Shown in pieces: positions 1 through 7,599 of a stretch of DNA of 27,842 nt. The notes beneath the pieces are model-generated. The model saw nothing but the letters and a program-made list of their open reading frames with translations. It did not search any database and was not told the DNA's origin. Position 1 is the stretch's first letter. Every line of letters begins with the position of its first letter. Source of the DNA: Clostridiaceae bacterium (lineage in GTDB: Bacteria > Bacillota > Clostridia > Oscillospirales > Acutalibacteraceae); NCBI GenBank assembly GCA_016292455.1, contig JAEDIL010000012.1:1-27842 (forward strand), given 5' to 3'. A program made the position numbers and the translations under genes.

Positions 1-30
1 ACAATTTTGCATTTCAGCATTTTTCTTTTT

Positions 31-58
31 GTTCTGCGCTAAATGCGACAGCCCCTTT
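31..58. repeat. Short hairpin-forming intergenic repeat, copy 1
   Basis: A 28-base segment that matches positions 7600-7627 at about 21 of 28 bases. Both copies follow a CTTTTT(T) run and end 3-4 bases before the TTA that is the stop codon of a minus-strand gene. Bases 34-39 (CTGCGC) pair with 45-51 (GCG, bulged A, CAG) around a 5-base loop. The match was found by eye. It could be a degenerate repeat or part of a transcript end; bases 1-30 hold no other feature I can support. Confidence 0.35.
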
Positions 59-61
59 TTA

Positions 62-724
62 TTACGGCTGTTCGGGAAGTTTGAGCTTGTTGCGGATTTT
101 TCTCCAATCAGGCATGTAATTTGACAGAAACAACTTGAAATCTGATTGGTGATCCGGATATTTTATGTGGGCAAGCTCATGAAGAACAACATATTCAATG
201 CAATCGTTTCCGCGCTGCGCCAGCTGACTGCTGAAAAACAGCTCACGCGTTTTATAGTTGCATTTTCCCCAATAGCTTTTGACATTCTTTATTTTCCACG
301 ATGAACAGTATAGTCCGGTTTTTTGCTCCCAGAGGGGAATCATTTTTGAAAGCTTTGCTTCAAGAACAATTCTTGCAACATCATCGGCAGAAAGCTTTCC
401 GTCAAGTATTCCCGAAACCTTTTGTCCGCTGACATTCAAAGGGAAGAATCTGCTGTCATTCAGCAGACCGAGAAAAATCTCCGTCAGCTCAGCAAGACGC
501 TGCTCTTCGCTTTTTGGCTCTTTTTGCGCTGAGTTGTTTCCGCTTTCGGTGTGTTTTCTGATCCAATCAAGGTTTTCGAGAATCTTTGACTTTATTTCGC
601 GGTCGCTCATACCGTGCGGCGCCGATACTTTCACAGCGCCGTCGGGATTCGTTACGCGAATGCGAAGATTTTTCATTTTCTTTTTAGTGACTTCAATTCT
701 GATGCCTTCGAGCGTAATTTCCAT
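62..724 (-). CDS. YgjP-type zinc metallopeptidase (DUF45 / M48-related)
   Basis: Predicted soluble metal-dependent peptidase of 220 residues; the substrate is unknown. The zinc motif HELAH lies at residues 182-186, followed by an HQSDF stretch near 192 that fits the third-ligand region of YgjP-like proteins. A WGKC segment near 152-155 matches the family's usual W-G-x-C signature before the active site. I chose the ATG at 724 over an in-frame upstream start at 754 because GGGAGAG sits 5-6 bases before it and the family N-terminus begins there. No signal peptide or membrane segment is visible, so it is probably cytoplasmic. It diverges from the FAD oxidoreductase and appears to be a single-gene transcript. 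Family assignment is good; the biological role is not known from sequence. Confidence 0.85.
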   Translation of the reverse strand: MEITLEGIRIEVTKKKMKNLRIRVTNPDGAVKVSAPHGMSDREIKSKILENLDWIRKHTESGNNSAQKEPKSEEQRLAELTEIFLGLLNDSRFFPLNVSGQKVSGILDGKLSADDVARIVLEAKLSKMIPLWEQKTGLYCSSWKIKNVKSYWGKCNYKTRELFFSSQLAQRGNDCIEYVVLHELAHIKYPDHQSDFKLFLSNYMPDWRKIRNKLKLPEQP

Positions 725-756
725 TGTTCTCTCCCTTTGCCTCTTAACTCTCACTA

Positions 757-785
757 ATAATAGCAGAACTTTGCTTTTTTCTCAA
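757..785 (-). promoter_or_regulatory. Sigma-A promoter for the metallopeptidase gene
   Basis: On the minus strand, TTGAGA (780-785) is followed by 17 bases and TATTAT (757-762). Each hexamer matches the housekeeping consensus at 5 of 6 positions. The expected transcript start is near 750, about 25 bases before the ATG at 724. Confidence 0.7.
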
Positions 786-799
786 ATCATTTTGGAATA

Positions 800-829
800 T
801 TGACATTTTTTTACGTAATCTGTTATAAT
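800..829 (+). promoter_or_regulatory. Consensus sigma-A promoter for the FAD oxidoreductase gene
   Basis: TTGACA (800-805) and TATAAT (824-829) are both perfect consensus hexamers, 18 bases apart. A TG at 821-822 gives an extended -10 element. The leader to the ATG at 901 is about 65 bases. This suggests strong expression during vegetative growth. Confidence 0.85.
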
Positions 830-900
830 ACCTCTTGTGAATTCATCCGTCAGCGCCCGAAAAGCGTTGAAATCAATGGGCAATTACAAAAGGAGAAAAT

Positions 901-2229
901 ATGGGAAAAACAATTATTATTGCGGGAGCGGGGCATGGCGGTCTTGCAGCCGGCGCTCTTTTGGCTGAAAAGGGCTTTGACGTAACAGTTTATGAAAAAA
1001 AGAAAGAAACTGAGCTCGGCTATGACTGGACAGACATTTTTGCCCCCGGAGCGCTTGCCGTTGCAGGGATACCTATGCCTGACAAAGAAAAATTTACCTA
1101 TAAGGAAAACATGACGTTTTATAGTCCGAACTGCAAAAAAGGACTTGTTCAGGACGTTCCGGAAGGACAGCTTGAAATTAAAATGGAACGCCGTGATATT
1201 TACGAGCTTCTTGTTACACACGCCCGCAGGAACGGGGTGAAGTTTGTTTTTGAATGTGAGGTTAAGGGCGCGATTCTGTTCGGCAGTCGCGTTGTCGGAA
1301 TCAGAACCGACAAGGGGGAGTATTATGCTGACCTTGTGATTGATGCCGCAGGAATGGATTCTCCGATAAGAAAGAGTCTTCCGCAGTTCCTCTCCATAGA
1401 AAAGGAAGAGGGCGAGTTCTCGCGCTTTTATGTTTATCGCGCTTTTTATAACAAGGCAAGCGATGAACCGGCAAAGGATCCGTATAAGATTTATATGCTT
1501 CCTCAGGGCAAAATCGGAATAGGCTGGGTTGCAAGCGAGGAGGACTTTACCGATGTATTGATCGGCCGTTTTGCTCCGCTTACAGAGGAAGAAATCAAAT
1601 CAAGCTTTGAAGCAATGCAAAGCGAAAATCCCCGTCTCGGAACCGAGGTTAAACGCGGCGGACAGCTTGTGTCGATACCCGTCAGACAGCCTCTTTCCGT
1701 TCTTGTTGCCGACGGCTATGCGGCAATCGGAGACAGCGCATTTATGACTGTTCCCATTATAGGCTCGGGAATTGCAAATTCTTTCAAGGCTGCGCGTATT
1801 CTTGCCGACACAATTATTGCGGATAAGGACTGCGCATTTGACATTCAGACGCTTTGGAAATATCAGACCGACTTTTATAAAAAGCTCGGCTCCGGTCTTG
1901 CCGGACTTGCCTGCGTAAAGCTGCTTCTGACAGATCTCAGACCGGAAGAACTTGATTATATGTTTGAAACAGGCGTTCTGACGGCGGATGACCTGACGAT
2001 AGGTGCGGATTCAACAAGTCTCCTTGCGATTCTCGGCGGAATTGCTCCGGCAGATATTGCAAACAAGGTCAAAAACGTTGTCAGGGATAAGGTTCTGCTT
2101 AAAAAGATTCTTCTGACCGGAAAACGAATGGCAAAGGTTACGGCGGTTGTTTCTGCAATGCCCAAAAAACCGTCAAAATGTGCTGTTTCAGCCTGGGCAA
2201 AGAAGTATGAGGCTTGTTTCAGGCTTTGA
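901..2229 (+). CDS. FAD-dependent oxidoreductase, geranylgeranyl-reductase-like fold
   Basis: A 442-residue flavoprotein. The N-terminus carries the Rossmann FAD/NAD(P) signature G9-x-G11-x-x-G14, ending in an acidic residue in VTVYEKK. A second FAD motif, GDSA near residues 277-280, is followed by the glycine-rich IIGSGIANSF. This two-motif layout is typical of the p-hydroxybenzoate hydroxylase / geranylgeranyl reductase superfamily, where it binds FAD and reduces or hydroxylates lipid-like or aromatic substrates. The C-terminal third (about 315-440) is helical and may form a substrate cap. AAAGGAG 5 bases before the ATG supports the start. It stands alone between a divergent promoter and a terminator, so context does not reveal the substrate. 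A polyprenyl-lipid reductase is one possibility; others in the superfamily are equally open. Confidence 0.8.
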   Translation: MGKTIIIAGAGHGGLAAGALLAEKGFDVTVYEKKKETELGYDWTDIFAPGALAVAGIPMPDKEKFTYKENMTFYSPNCKKGLVQDVPEGQLEIKMERRDIYELLVTHARRNGVKFVFECEVKGAILFGSRVVGIRTDKGEYYADLVIDAAGMDSPIRKSLPQFLSIEKEEGEFSRFYVYRAFYNKASDEPAKDPYKIYMLPQGKIGIGWVASEEDFTDVLIGRFAPLTEEEIKSSFEAMQSENPRLGTEVKRGGQLVSIPVRQPLSVLVADGYAAIGDSAFMTVPIIGSGIANSFKAARILADTIIADKDCAFDIQTLWKYQTDFYKKLGSGLAGLACVKLLLTDLRPEELDYMFETGVLTADDLTIGADSTSLLAILGGIAPADIANKVKNVVRDKVLLKKILLTGKRMAKVTAVVSAMPKKPSKCAVSAWAKKYEACFRL

Positions 2230-2267
2230 TGTGTACTGATTTACTTTTGAATTTAATATGAGCTTTC

Positions 2268-2293
2268 AGCCGTGCAGGATTTTCTGCACGGCT
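2268..2293 (+). terminator. Rho-independent terminator after the FAD oxidoreductase
   Basis: A perfect 10-bp stem, AGCCGTGCAG (2268-2277) with CTGCACGGCT (2284-2293), closes a 6-base GATTTT loop. A T-rich but interrupted tract follows. It lies 38 bases past the stop codon. Confidence 0.75.
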
Positions 2294-2336
2294 GGTTGTG
2301 TTATTGTTCCTTTTGTGTCAAAGCAAAAGCCGTTTG

Positions 2337-2344
2337 CATAAAAT
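2337..2344 (+). promoter_or_regulatory. Candidate sporulation (sigma-E-like) -10 element
   Basis: CATAAAAT matches the sigma-E -10 consensus (CATACAHT) at 7 of 8 positions and lies about 46 bases before the ATG at 2390. No good -35 (KMATATT) is present 14-15 bases upstream, so support is weak. A poorer sigma-A reading also overlaps: TTGCAT at 2334, a 16-base gap, TATAAA at 2356. Sporulation-type expression is plausible given the downstream genes but unproven. Confidence 0.25.
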
Positions 2345-2389
2345 GCCGTAACCAATATAAAGTGACAGCCACTTGGAAAGGTGATTTAT

Positions 2390-3100
2390 ATGAACAGCTT
2401 TGATTCGATGATTGAAAGGTATAAAAAAGAATTGATTGACGCAAAAAAGCGTTCAATTTTTCAGCAGCTTAAAGAACTTGCCGAACCGGAAACCGTAGAG
2501 GCAGCGTCCTTGACCGAGAGGCAGACAGAGGACGGAAGCGATGAGCCGCTTGCTGTTTCGGCAGCTTTTGCTGCCGGCGAGGAGTCGGAGACCGAAAACG
2601 AAATGCTGACGGAAAAGGAACCGGAGCCGCCGCAGCTTTTGGTTCGGGAAGAACCGGTGATTCAAAAATACGACGCTCCGTCAGCCGAAAGCAGAGAAAA
2701 CGGGCAGGCGCTGGGTTCTCTGAAAGTTCAGGTGTTTATGGCAGGGAGAGCCTATCCTGTCTCCTCCGCGAACGTGATAATAACCGGAGAGGACGGCAAG
2801 GTATATTTTGACGGCTTTACCGATTCAAACGGAGCAATCACGAGACTGCTTCTTCCTGCGCCGAAAAAACAGTTTTCCCAGTCGCCGCAGACAACGCCGC
2901 CGTATGCGCAGTATGACATTTTTGTGAGCCATCCTCGGTTCCAGAGCCGCAGGTATCTCGGAGTTCCTGTTTTTCCGGGGGTTGAATCTATTCAGAACAT
3001 ACAGCTTTTGCCGCTGGGAACGGACGAAAAAGACAGCACTGACGTCAGAGAATCCGAGCCTGACGAGCTTTTGATGAGGGACGGCGAACGCAATGCCTGA
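2390..3100 (+). CDS. Hypothetical spore-associated protein with carboxypeptidase-regulatory-like domain
   Basis: I do not recognise this as a named gene. The product has 236 residues in three parts: a charged helical start (1-30), a low-complexity Glu/Pro-rich linker (about 31-108), and a compact beta-rich domain (about 109-208). The last part has LKVQVFMAGRAYPVSSANV and then GEDGKVYFDGFTDSNGAI, the pattern of transthyretin or carboxypeptidase-regulatory-like beta sandwiches. The tail is acidic. No signal peptide or transmembrane segment is visible. The ATG at 2390 is preferred to the GTG at 2381 because GAAAGGTG is then correctly spaced. Its stop overlaps the next gene by 8 bases, so the two are probably translationally coupled. 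Position next to a peptidoglycan-binding protein, spoVAF and spoIVA suggests a spore envelope role (inference). Confidence 0.75.
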   Translation: MNSFDSMIERYKKELIDAKKRSIFQQLKELAEPETVEAASLTERQTEDGSDEPLAVSAAFAAGEESETENEMLTEKEPEPPQLLVREEPVIQKYDAPSAESRENGQALGSLKVQVFMAGRAYPVSSANVIITGEDGKVYFDGFTDSNGAITRLLLPAPKKQFSQSPQTTPPYAQYDIFVSHPRFQSRRYLGVPVFPGVESIQNIQLLPLGTDEKDSTDVRESEPDELLMRDGERNA

Positions 3101-4442
3101 CGCCGTTGTTGTTCCCGAATACATTACGGTTCACCTTGGACCTCCGGGTTCAAACGCTCCGAATGTTACGGTTCCGTTTGCCGATTACATCAAAAATGTT
3201 GCTTCCAGCGAAATATATCCGACTTGGCCGGAGAGCGCAATACGCGCGAATATCATTGCTCAGATTTCTCTTGCGCTTAATCGAATCTATCTCGAATACT
3301 ACCGCTCGCGCGGCTATAATTTTGACATCACAAACTCAACTCAGTTTGACCAGGCATTTCAGTACGGACGCGATTACTTTCAGAATATTTCCGAAATCGT
3401 GGATGAAATTTTCAACACCTATGTTGTCAAGCAGGGTACGGTTCAGCCGTATTATACGGAATACTGCGACGGAATAAATGTCACTTGTCCGGGGCTTTCC
3501 CAATGGGGAACCGTTACTCTTGCAAACCGTGGCTATTCGCCGTATGAAATTCTGCAATACTATTACGGCGATGACATTGACCTCAGACGGGCTGATGTGT
3601 CTCCGTCTTTTTCAACCTATCCGGGCGTGCCGCTCAGGATCGGTACTGTCGACAACAATGTGCTTGAAATTCAGCGCTGGCTGAACCGCATTGCTCAGAA
3701 CTATCCGAGCATACCGAAAATACCGGTTGCTGACGGAAGCTTCGGAAGAACAACAGAAAACGCAGTCAGGCAGTTTCAGCGTGTTTTCAATCTTACGCCC
3801 GACGGAGTGGTCGGCGAGGCAACGTGGTACGCAATAAGGCGGATATATAACGCTGTCAAGCGCTTGTCTGAGCTTTATTCCGAGGGAATCACCATTACGG
3901 AAGCAGAACGCTTGTTCCCATATCCGCTTCGCCTCGGAGACAGAGGACAGCCGGTCAGCATCATTCAGTATTACCTTAAATTCCTGTCGCTTTTCAACAG
4001 CACTTTGCCGGATATTTCAGTTGACGGTGTCTTCGGTGAGGCAACGGAAAACGCAGTCAGGACGTTTCAGCGCGAACATGGCTTGACTGATGACGGAATT
4101 GTCGGCGAAGCAACGTGGAACGCCATTCTGAATGAATACAGAATCACGCTTCAATCGCTGCCTTATGAATTCCAAAGCTATTCCTCGCTTTTGTATCCGG
4201 GCTATGTTATCACCGAGGGTTCAACCGGAAAGGCGGTTGAGCAGCTTCAAACATATCTCGACGTAATCTCCCGGAATATTCCTGCTGTTCCGCCTGTTAC
4301 GGTTGACGGAGTCTACGGTCCGCAAAGCATCCGGGCTGTTGAAGCAGTTCAGAGTCTTTATGCAATGCCGGTTACGGGTTATGTAGGTCCTCTCACATGG
4401 AACGCAATCGTTGAGCTTTATAACGGATTCAGAATTTTTTAA
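3093..4442 (+). CDS. SpoIID-like protein with three peptidoglycan-binding repeats
   Basis: A 449-residue protein. Residues about 28-165 look like a SpoIID/LytB domain. YIKNVASSEIYPTWPESAI (32-50) aligns with the SpoIID stretch holding the catalytic Glu, probably E40 here. GLSQWG (134-139) through YEILQYYYG (151-159) resembles the SpoIID C-terminal GxSQxGA...EILxHYY pattern. Three PG_binding_1 repeats follow at about 181-248, 279-345 and 374-440, each ending in a T-W-x-A/x-I motif. SpoIID is a lytic transglycosylase of the engulfing mother cell. This protein lacks a signal peptide or membrane anchor, so it probably acts from the mother-cell cytoplasm or forespore surface, or is exported another way (inference). 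It overlaps the preceding gene by 8 bases. Whether the SpoIID-like domain is active cannot be told. Confidence 0.8.
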   Translation: MPDAVVVPEYITVHLGPPGSNAPNVTVPFADYIKNVASSEIYPTWPESAIRANIIAQISLALNRIYLEYYRSRGYNFDITNSTQFDQAFQYGRDYFQNISEIVDEIFNTYVVKQGTVQPYYTEYCDGINVTCPGLSQWGTVTLANRGYSPYEILQYYYGDDIDLRRADVSPSFSTYPGVPLRIGTVDNNVLEIQRWLNRIAQNYPSIPKIPVADGSFGRTTENAVRQFQRVFNLTPDGVVGEATWYAIRRIYNAVKRLSELYSEGITITEAERLFPYPLRLGDRGQPVSIIQYYLKFLSLFNSTLPDISVDGVFGEATENAVRTFQREHGLTDDGIVGEATWNAILNEYRITLQSLPYEFQSYSSLLYPGYVITEGSTGKAVEQLQTYLDVISRNIPAVPPVTVDGVYGPQSIRAVEAVQSLYAMPVTGYVGPLTWNAIVELYNGFRIF

Positions 4443-4461
4443 GAACGAATAAACTGCAAAA

Positions 4462-4486
4462 ATCAGCCGACAATACTGTTGGTGAT
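4462..4486 (+). promoter_or_regulatory. Hairpin covering the spoVAF ribosome binding site
   Basis: ATCAGCCGACA (4462-4472) pairs with TGTTGGTGAT (4477-4486) over 10 base pairs (one G·U, one bulged G at 4466), with a 4-base loop. The 3' arm contains GGTG (4481-4484), the only Shine-Dalgarno-like sequence before the ATG at 4490. If it forms, the hairpin would mask ribosome entry. There is no T-run after it, so it is not a standard terminator. Confidence 0.45.
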
Positions 4487-4489
4487 TTT

Positions 4490-5944
4490 ATGAGTGATTT
4501 TGAAAAAAGCTATGAAGAAAACCTGACAATGGTTAACCGCAAACTTAGAATAGGGGAAAGCTTTGATATTCTCGTCAAGCGCATTAGGTCCGGCGGGAAA
4601 CGTGTAACATTCTATTGCATTGACGGCTTTGTCAAGGATGAGATGTTTGAAAAAATGCTTGAATATCTCAGCAAGCTGACCGAAAAGGAAATGAAGGAAT
4701 GTCCGGATGCGGAATCTTTCCTTGACAGCCATATAACCTATGTTGAATCAAGTGTTGAAAAAAGCCTTGAAACATTTTCAACCTTTATTCTCTCCGGCGC
4801 AATAGGAATGATTGTTGAAGGATACACCGAAGCTATTGTTATTGACGCCCGAACTTATCCGGCGCGCGGTGTTCAGGAGCCGGAGTCAGATAAGGTGCTG
4901 CGCGGTTCTCACGAGGGTTTTGTTGAAACCATCATTTTCAACACTGCACTCATCCGCAGAAAAATCCGCAATCCTAAACTGACAATCAAAGCTTTTCAGA
5001 TTGGCAGCGAATCTAAAACGGACGTTGCGGTCTGCTTTCTTGAAGACACGGTGAACAAAAAACAGCTTCGTTCGGTAATAAAAAAGCTTCAATCCGTTGA
5101 AGTTTCAAGTCTCACTATGAGTCAGGAAAGTCTTCGTGAGTGCCTGGTTCCCTCCCAGCCGTGGAATCCGTTCCCGAAGGTACGGTATACGGAACGTCCG
5201 GACGCCGCTGCTGCCTGCATTTACGACGGAAATGTGGTTGTTCTTGCCGACGGTTCGCCTTCCGCAATGATTCTTCCTACGGGTATTTTTGATTTTATTC
5301 AGGATATTAACGATTACTATTTTCCGCCAATGATCGGAACCTTTCTGCGCTATGTGCGCGCAGCGGTTTTTGCATTGTCGCTCCTGCTTGTTCCCGCGTG
5401 GTATCTTGTGACGCTGTATGGCGACCGCATTCCGGAGTGGATGAAGTTTCTGCTTGTCAAGGAGCCGAACAGCGTACCCCTCATAGTTCAGCTTCTTGTC
5501 ATCGAGTTTGTTGTTGACACGCTGCGGCTCGCTTCGCTCAATACGCCGAGTGCACTGAGCAACTCTTTCAGCGTTGTCGGCGCGCTTGTTCTCGGAGAAT
5601 TCGCCGTTTCAACGGGCTGGTTCGTTTCGGAAGTGGTTCTGTTCATGGCGTTTGCCGCAATATCAAACTTTACACAGCCGAGTTATGAGCTGGGTTATGC
5701 AATCAAAATTTCGCGAACACTTCTGCTCATTCTTACAGCGATATTCAAGCTGTGGGGCTTTGTTGCCGGATTAGCTATAATAATAGCTGTTATCTGTTTG
5801 ACCAAAACCGTCAGCGGCTACACCTACCTTTATCCGATTGTTCCGTTTGACAAGGAGGCGCTTCACGGACTGCTTGTTAGAAGAACAATCCGTAGCCGCG
5901 AAAAAGCTGTCCGAAAAAACGCTGTGTCAATGAAAAAGAACTGA
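4490..5944 (+). CDS. spoVAF: SpoVAF / GerA-family spore germination membrane protein
   Basis: A 484-residue protein of the GerA/SpoVAF family, close to B. subtilis SpoVAF in length (493). The N-terminal soluble half has family features: a GESFDIL..R start, DGFVKDEM (44-51), a YPARG..EPESDKVLRGSHEGFVE block near 123-146, then TALIRRKIR and VRYTERPDAAAA. The C-terminal part (about 285-445) has five to six hydrophobic segments, fitting an inner spore membrane protein. DGFVKDEM and VRYTERPD favour SpoVAF over germinant receptor A subunits, but a GerAA-type subunit is not excluded. SpoVAF is linked to spore germination and usually lies in a spoVA operon; no other spoVA gene is visible here. A hairpin overlaps its ribosome binding site. 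Partners of the GerB/GerC type are absent. Confidence 0.82.
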   Translation: MSDFEKSYEENLTMVNRKLRIGESFDILVKRIRSGGKRVTFYCIDGFVKDEMFEKMLEYLSKLTEKEMKECPDAESFLDSHITYVESSVEKSLETFSTFILSGAIGMIVEGYTEAIVIDARTYPARGVQEPESDKVLRGSHEGFVETIIFNTALIRRKIRNPKLTIKAFQIGSESKTDVAVCFLEDTVNKKQLRSVIKKLQSVEVSSLTMSQESLRECLVPSQPWNPFPKVRYTERPDAAAACIYDGNVVVLADGSPSAMILPTGIFDFIQDINDYYFPPMIGTFLRYVRAAVFALSLLLVPAWYLVTLYGDRIPEWMKFLLVKEPNSVPLIVQLLVIEFVVDTLRLASLNTPSALSNSFSVVGALVLGEFAVSTGWFVSEVVLFMAFAAISNFTQPSYELGYAIKISRTLLLILTAIFKLWGFVAGLAIIIAVICLTKTVSGYTYLYPIVPFDKEALHGLLVRRTIRSREKAVRKNAVSMKKN

Positions 5945-5961
5945 AAAGAGCCGGTTGTCCG

Positions 5962-5990
5962 TCATAATTACGTTTTGCTTTTCATAATCA
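5962..5990 (+). promoter_or_regulatory. Candidate sigma-E promoter of spoIVA
   Basis: TCATAAT (5962-5968) matches the sigma-E -35 consensus KMATATT at 6 of 7 positions. After 14 bases comes CATAATCA (5983-5990), which shares the CATA core of the -10. A start near 5997 would leave a leader of about 26 bases. spoIVA is sigma-E-dependent in B. subtilis, which makes this reasonable, but the -10 is imperfect. Confidence 0.45.
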
Positions 5991-6022
5991 TTACCAAAAA
6001 GCCAAAGCTCGGAGGAATGTTT

Positions 6023-7501
6023 ATGACAAGCTCTAAAATCTATAATTCAATATCGTCCCGTACGCAGGGTGACATATATATCGGCGTTGTCGGTCCTGTC
6101 CGTACGGGTAAATCTTCGTTCATTAAGCGCTTTATGGATGTTCTGGTCCTGCCGAACATTGATGAGCAGGCAAAGCGTGAACGTGCAACCGATGAGCTTC
6201 CGCAGTCCTCTTCGGGTCGCACGATTATGACAACTGAGCCAAAGTTTATTCCGGAAGACGCGGTGGCGCTGACTCTTGAAAACAAGGCGCGCTTTAATGT
6301 CCGCATGATTGACTGCGTCGGCTACATTGTTCCGAGCTCACTCGGATATATTGAAAACGATCAGCCCAGAATGGTAAAAACTCCATGGTTTGAGGAAGAA
6401 ATACCGTTCAATATGGCTGCCGAAATCGGGACAAAAAAGGTCATTGACGAACATTCAACAATCGGTCTTGTTGTCACAACTGACGGTTCAATCGGCGATA
6501 TTCCCAGAAGCGAATATGAACAGGCGGAAGAGCGCGTTATTGAGGAGCTGAGGGAAATTGAAAAGCCGTTTGTGGTTCTTCTCAACTGCACAGACCCGGG
6601 CAGTGAAAGAGCAAGAGAACTTGCTTGCTCTCTTGAAGAAAAGTATGGCGTGAGCGTTATGCCGGTAAACTGCATTGAGATGAGCGAGAGCGAGATAACC
6701 GAAATACTCCGCCGCCTGCTTTATGAGTTTCCGCTGACCGAAATGAAAATCTGCTTTGCTCCGTGGATCTCTCGCCTTGAAAAAACTCATTGGCTCCGCA
6801 AGGAAATATATACAAGCGTTTTTGAAGCGGCAAAGAAAATGAAAAAGGTCAAAGACGCTGAAAATTTTGCTACTGACGTTTCCGGCGCAGATGATATTAC
6901 CGGGAGCAGAATAGAAAATATTGACCTTTCAAACGGAAGTGTAACCGTTTCCGTTGCAGTCAAGGGAGAGCTTTTTTACAGGGTACTGACCGAAAAAACC
7001 GGAATTGAAATTAAAGACGAGCAGCAGCTCATGAATGATATTGTTGAACTGGCAAACGTCAAAAAGGAATATGAGCGCTTTAAGCAGGCGCTTGACGATT
7101 GCCGCAAAACAGGCTACGGAATAGTTATGCCTACCATGCAGGAGCTGACTCTTGAAGAGCCGGAAATTATGCGTCAGGGCGGAAGATACGGCGTTCGGCT
7201 CAAAGCCTGCGCTCCGTCAATACACATGATGCGGGCAGACATAACAACCGAAGTTGCGCCCATTGTCGGAACCGAAAGTCAGTCCGAAGAGCTGATAATG
7301 TATCTTCTCAAAGATTTTGAGGAAGATCCGTCAAAAATCTGGGAGTCCAACATTTTCGGAAAGTCGCTCAACAGCCTTGTAAACGAGGGACTACACAACA
7401 AGCTTTATAAAATGCCTGCGGATGCAAGGCTTAAAATTCAGGAAACGCTTGAACGTGTTATCAACGAGGGTTGCAGCGGATTGATATGTATCATTCTCTG
7501 A
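6023..7501 (+). CDS. spoIVA: Stage IV sporulation protein A, spore coat basement ATPase
   Basis: SpoIVA polymerises on the forespore surface using ATP and forms the base layer on which the coat assembles; it is also needed for cortex formation. The product has 492 residues, the same as B. subtilis SpoIVA, and aligns along its full length by eye. Walker A GPVRTGKSS (24-32, K30), the threonines T70/T71 in TIMTTEPKF, and the Walker B region MIDCVGY (D97) fall at the B. subtilis positions. EHSTIGLVVTTDGSIGD and the C-terminal INEGCSGLICIIL are also family hallmarks; the C-terminus is where SpoIVA meets SpoVM and the membrane. The ATG at 6023 has GGAGG 7 bases upstream; the ATG at 6017 is only 1 base from it. 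It follows spoVAF and probably has its own sigma-E promoter. Confidence 0.98.
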   Translation: MTSSKIYNSISSRTQGDIYIGVVGPVRTGKSSFIKRFMDVLVLPNIDEQAKRERATDELPQSSSGRTIMTTEPKFIPEDAVALTLENKARFNVRMIDCVGYIVPSSLGYIENDQPRMVKTPWFEEEIPFNMAAEIGTKKVIDEHSTIGLVVTTDGSIGDIPRSEYEQAEERVIEELREIEKPFVVLLNCTDPGSERARELACSLEEKYGVSVMPVNCIEMSESEITEILRRLLYEFPLTEMKICFAPWISRLEKTHWLRKEIYTSVFEAAKKMKKVKDAENFATDVSGADDITGSRIENIDLSNGSVTVSVAVKGELFYRVLTEKTGIEIKDEQQLMNDIVELANVKKEYERFKQALDDCRKTGYGIVMPTMQELTLEEPEIMRQGGRYGVRLKACAPSIHMMRADITTEVAPIVGTESQSEELIMYLLKDFEEDPSKIWESNIFGKSLNSLVNEGLHNKLYKMPADARLKIQETLERVINEGCSGLICIIL

Positions 7502-7526
7502 CGAGATATTTTTGAACAGATAAAAT

Positions 7527-7590
7527 GAAAGCTATAATTCGTTTCGCAAAGAGTGTTTTCTTTGGATTGCGAATTATAGCTTTCTTTTTT
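7527..7590 (+). terminator. Long hairpin terminator between spoIVA and yfhO
   Basis: A perfect 15-bp stem, GAAAGCTATAATTCG (7527-7541) with its complement at 7570-7584, encloses a nested CAAAG/CTTTG pair (7547-7551 / 7560-7564). TTTTTT follows at 7585-7590 and a second T-run at 7594-7599. It ends spoIVA transcription. On the minus strand it is followed by ATTTTAT, so it may also serve the convergent yfhO gene. Confidence 0.88.
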
Positions 7591-7599
7591 AGCTTTTTT

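Noticed and set aside
279..803. 174-codon plus-strand frame opposite the metallopeptidase gene
   Set aside because: It is antisense to a gene with clear catalytic motifs and reads as low-complexity Ser/Phe/Arg-rich protein, a typical shadow frame.
3093..4442. Phage endolysin or contractile-tail protein with peptidoglycan-binding repeats
   Set aside because: No phage genes nearby, the N-terminal part looks SpoIID-like, and the neighbours are sporulation genes.
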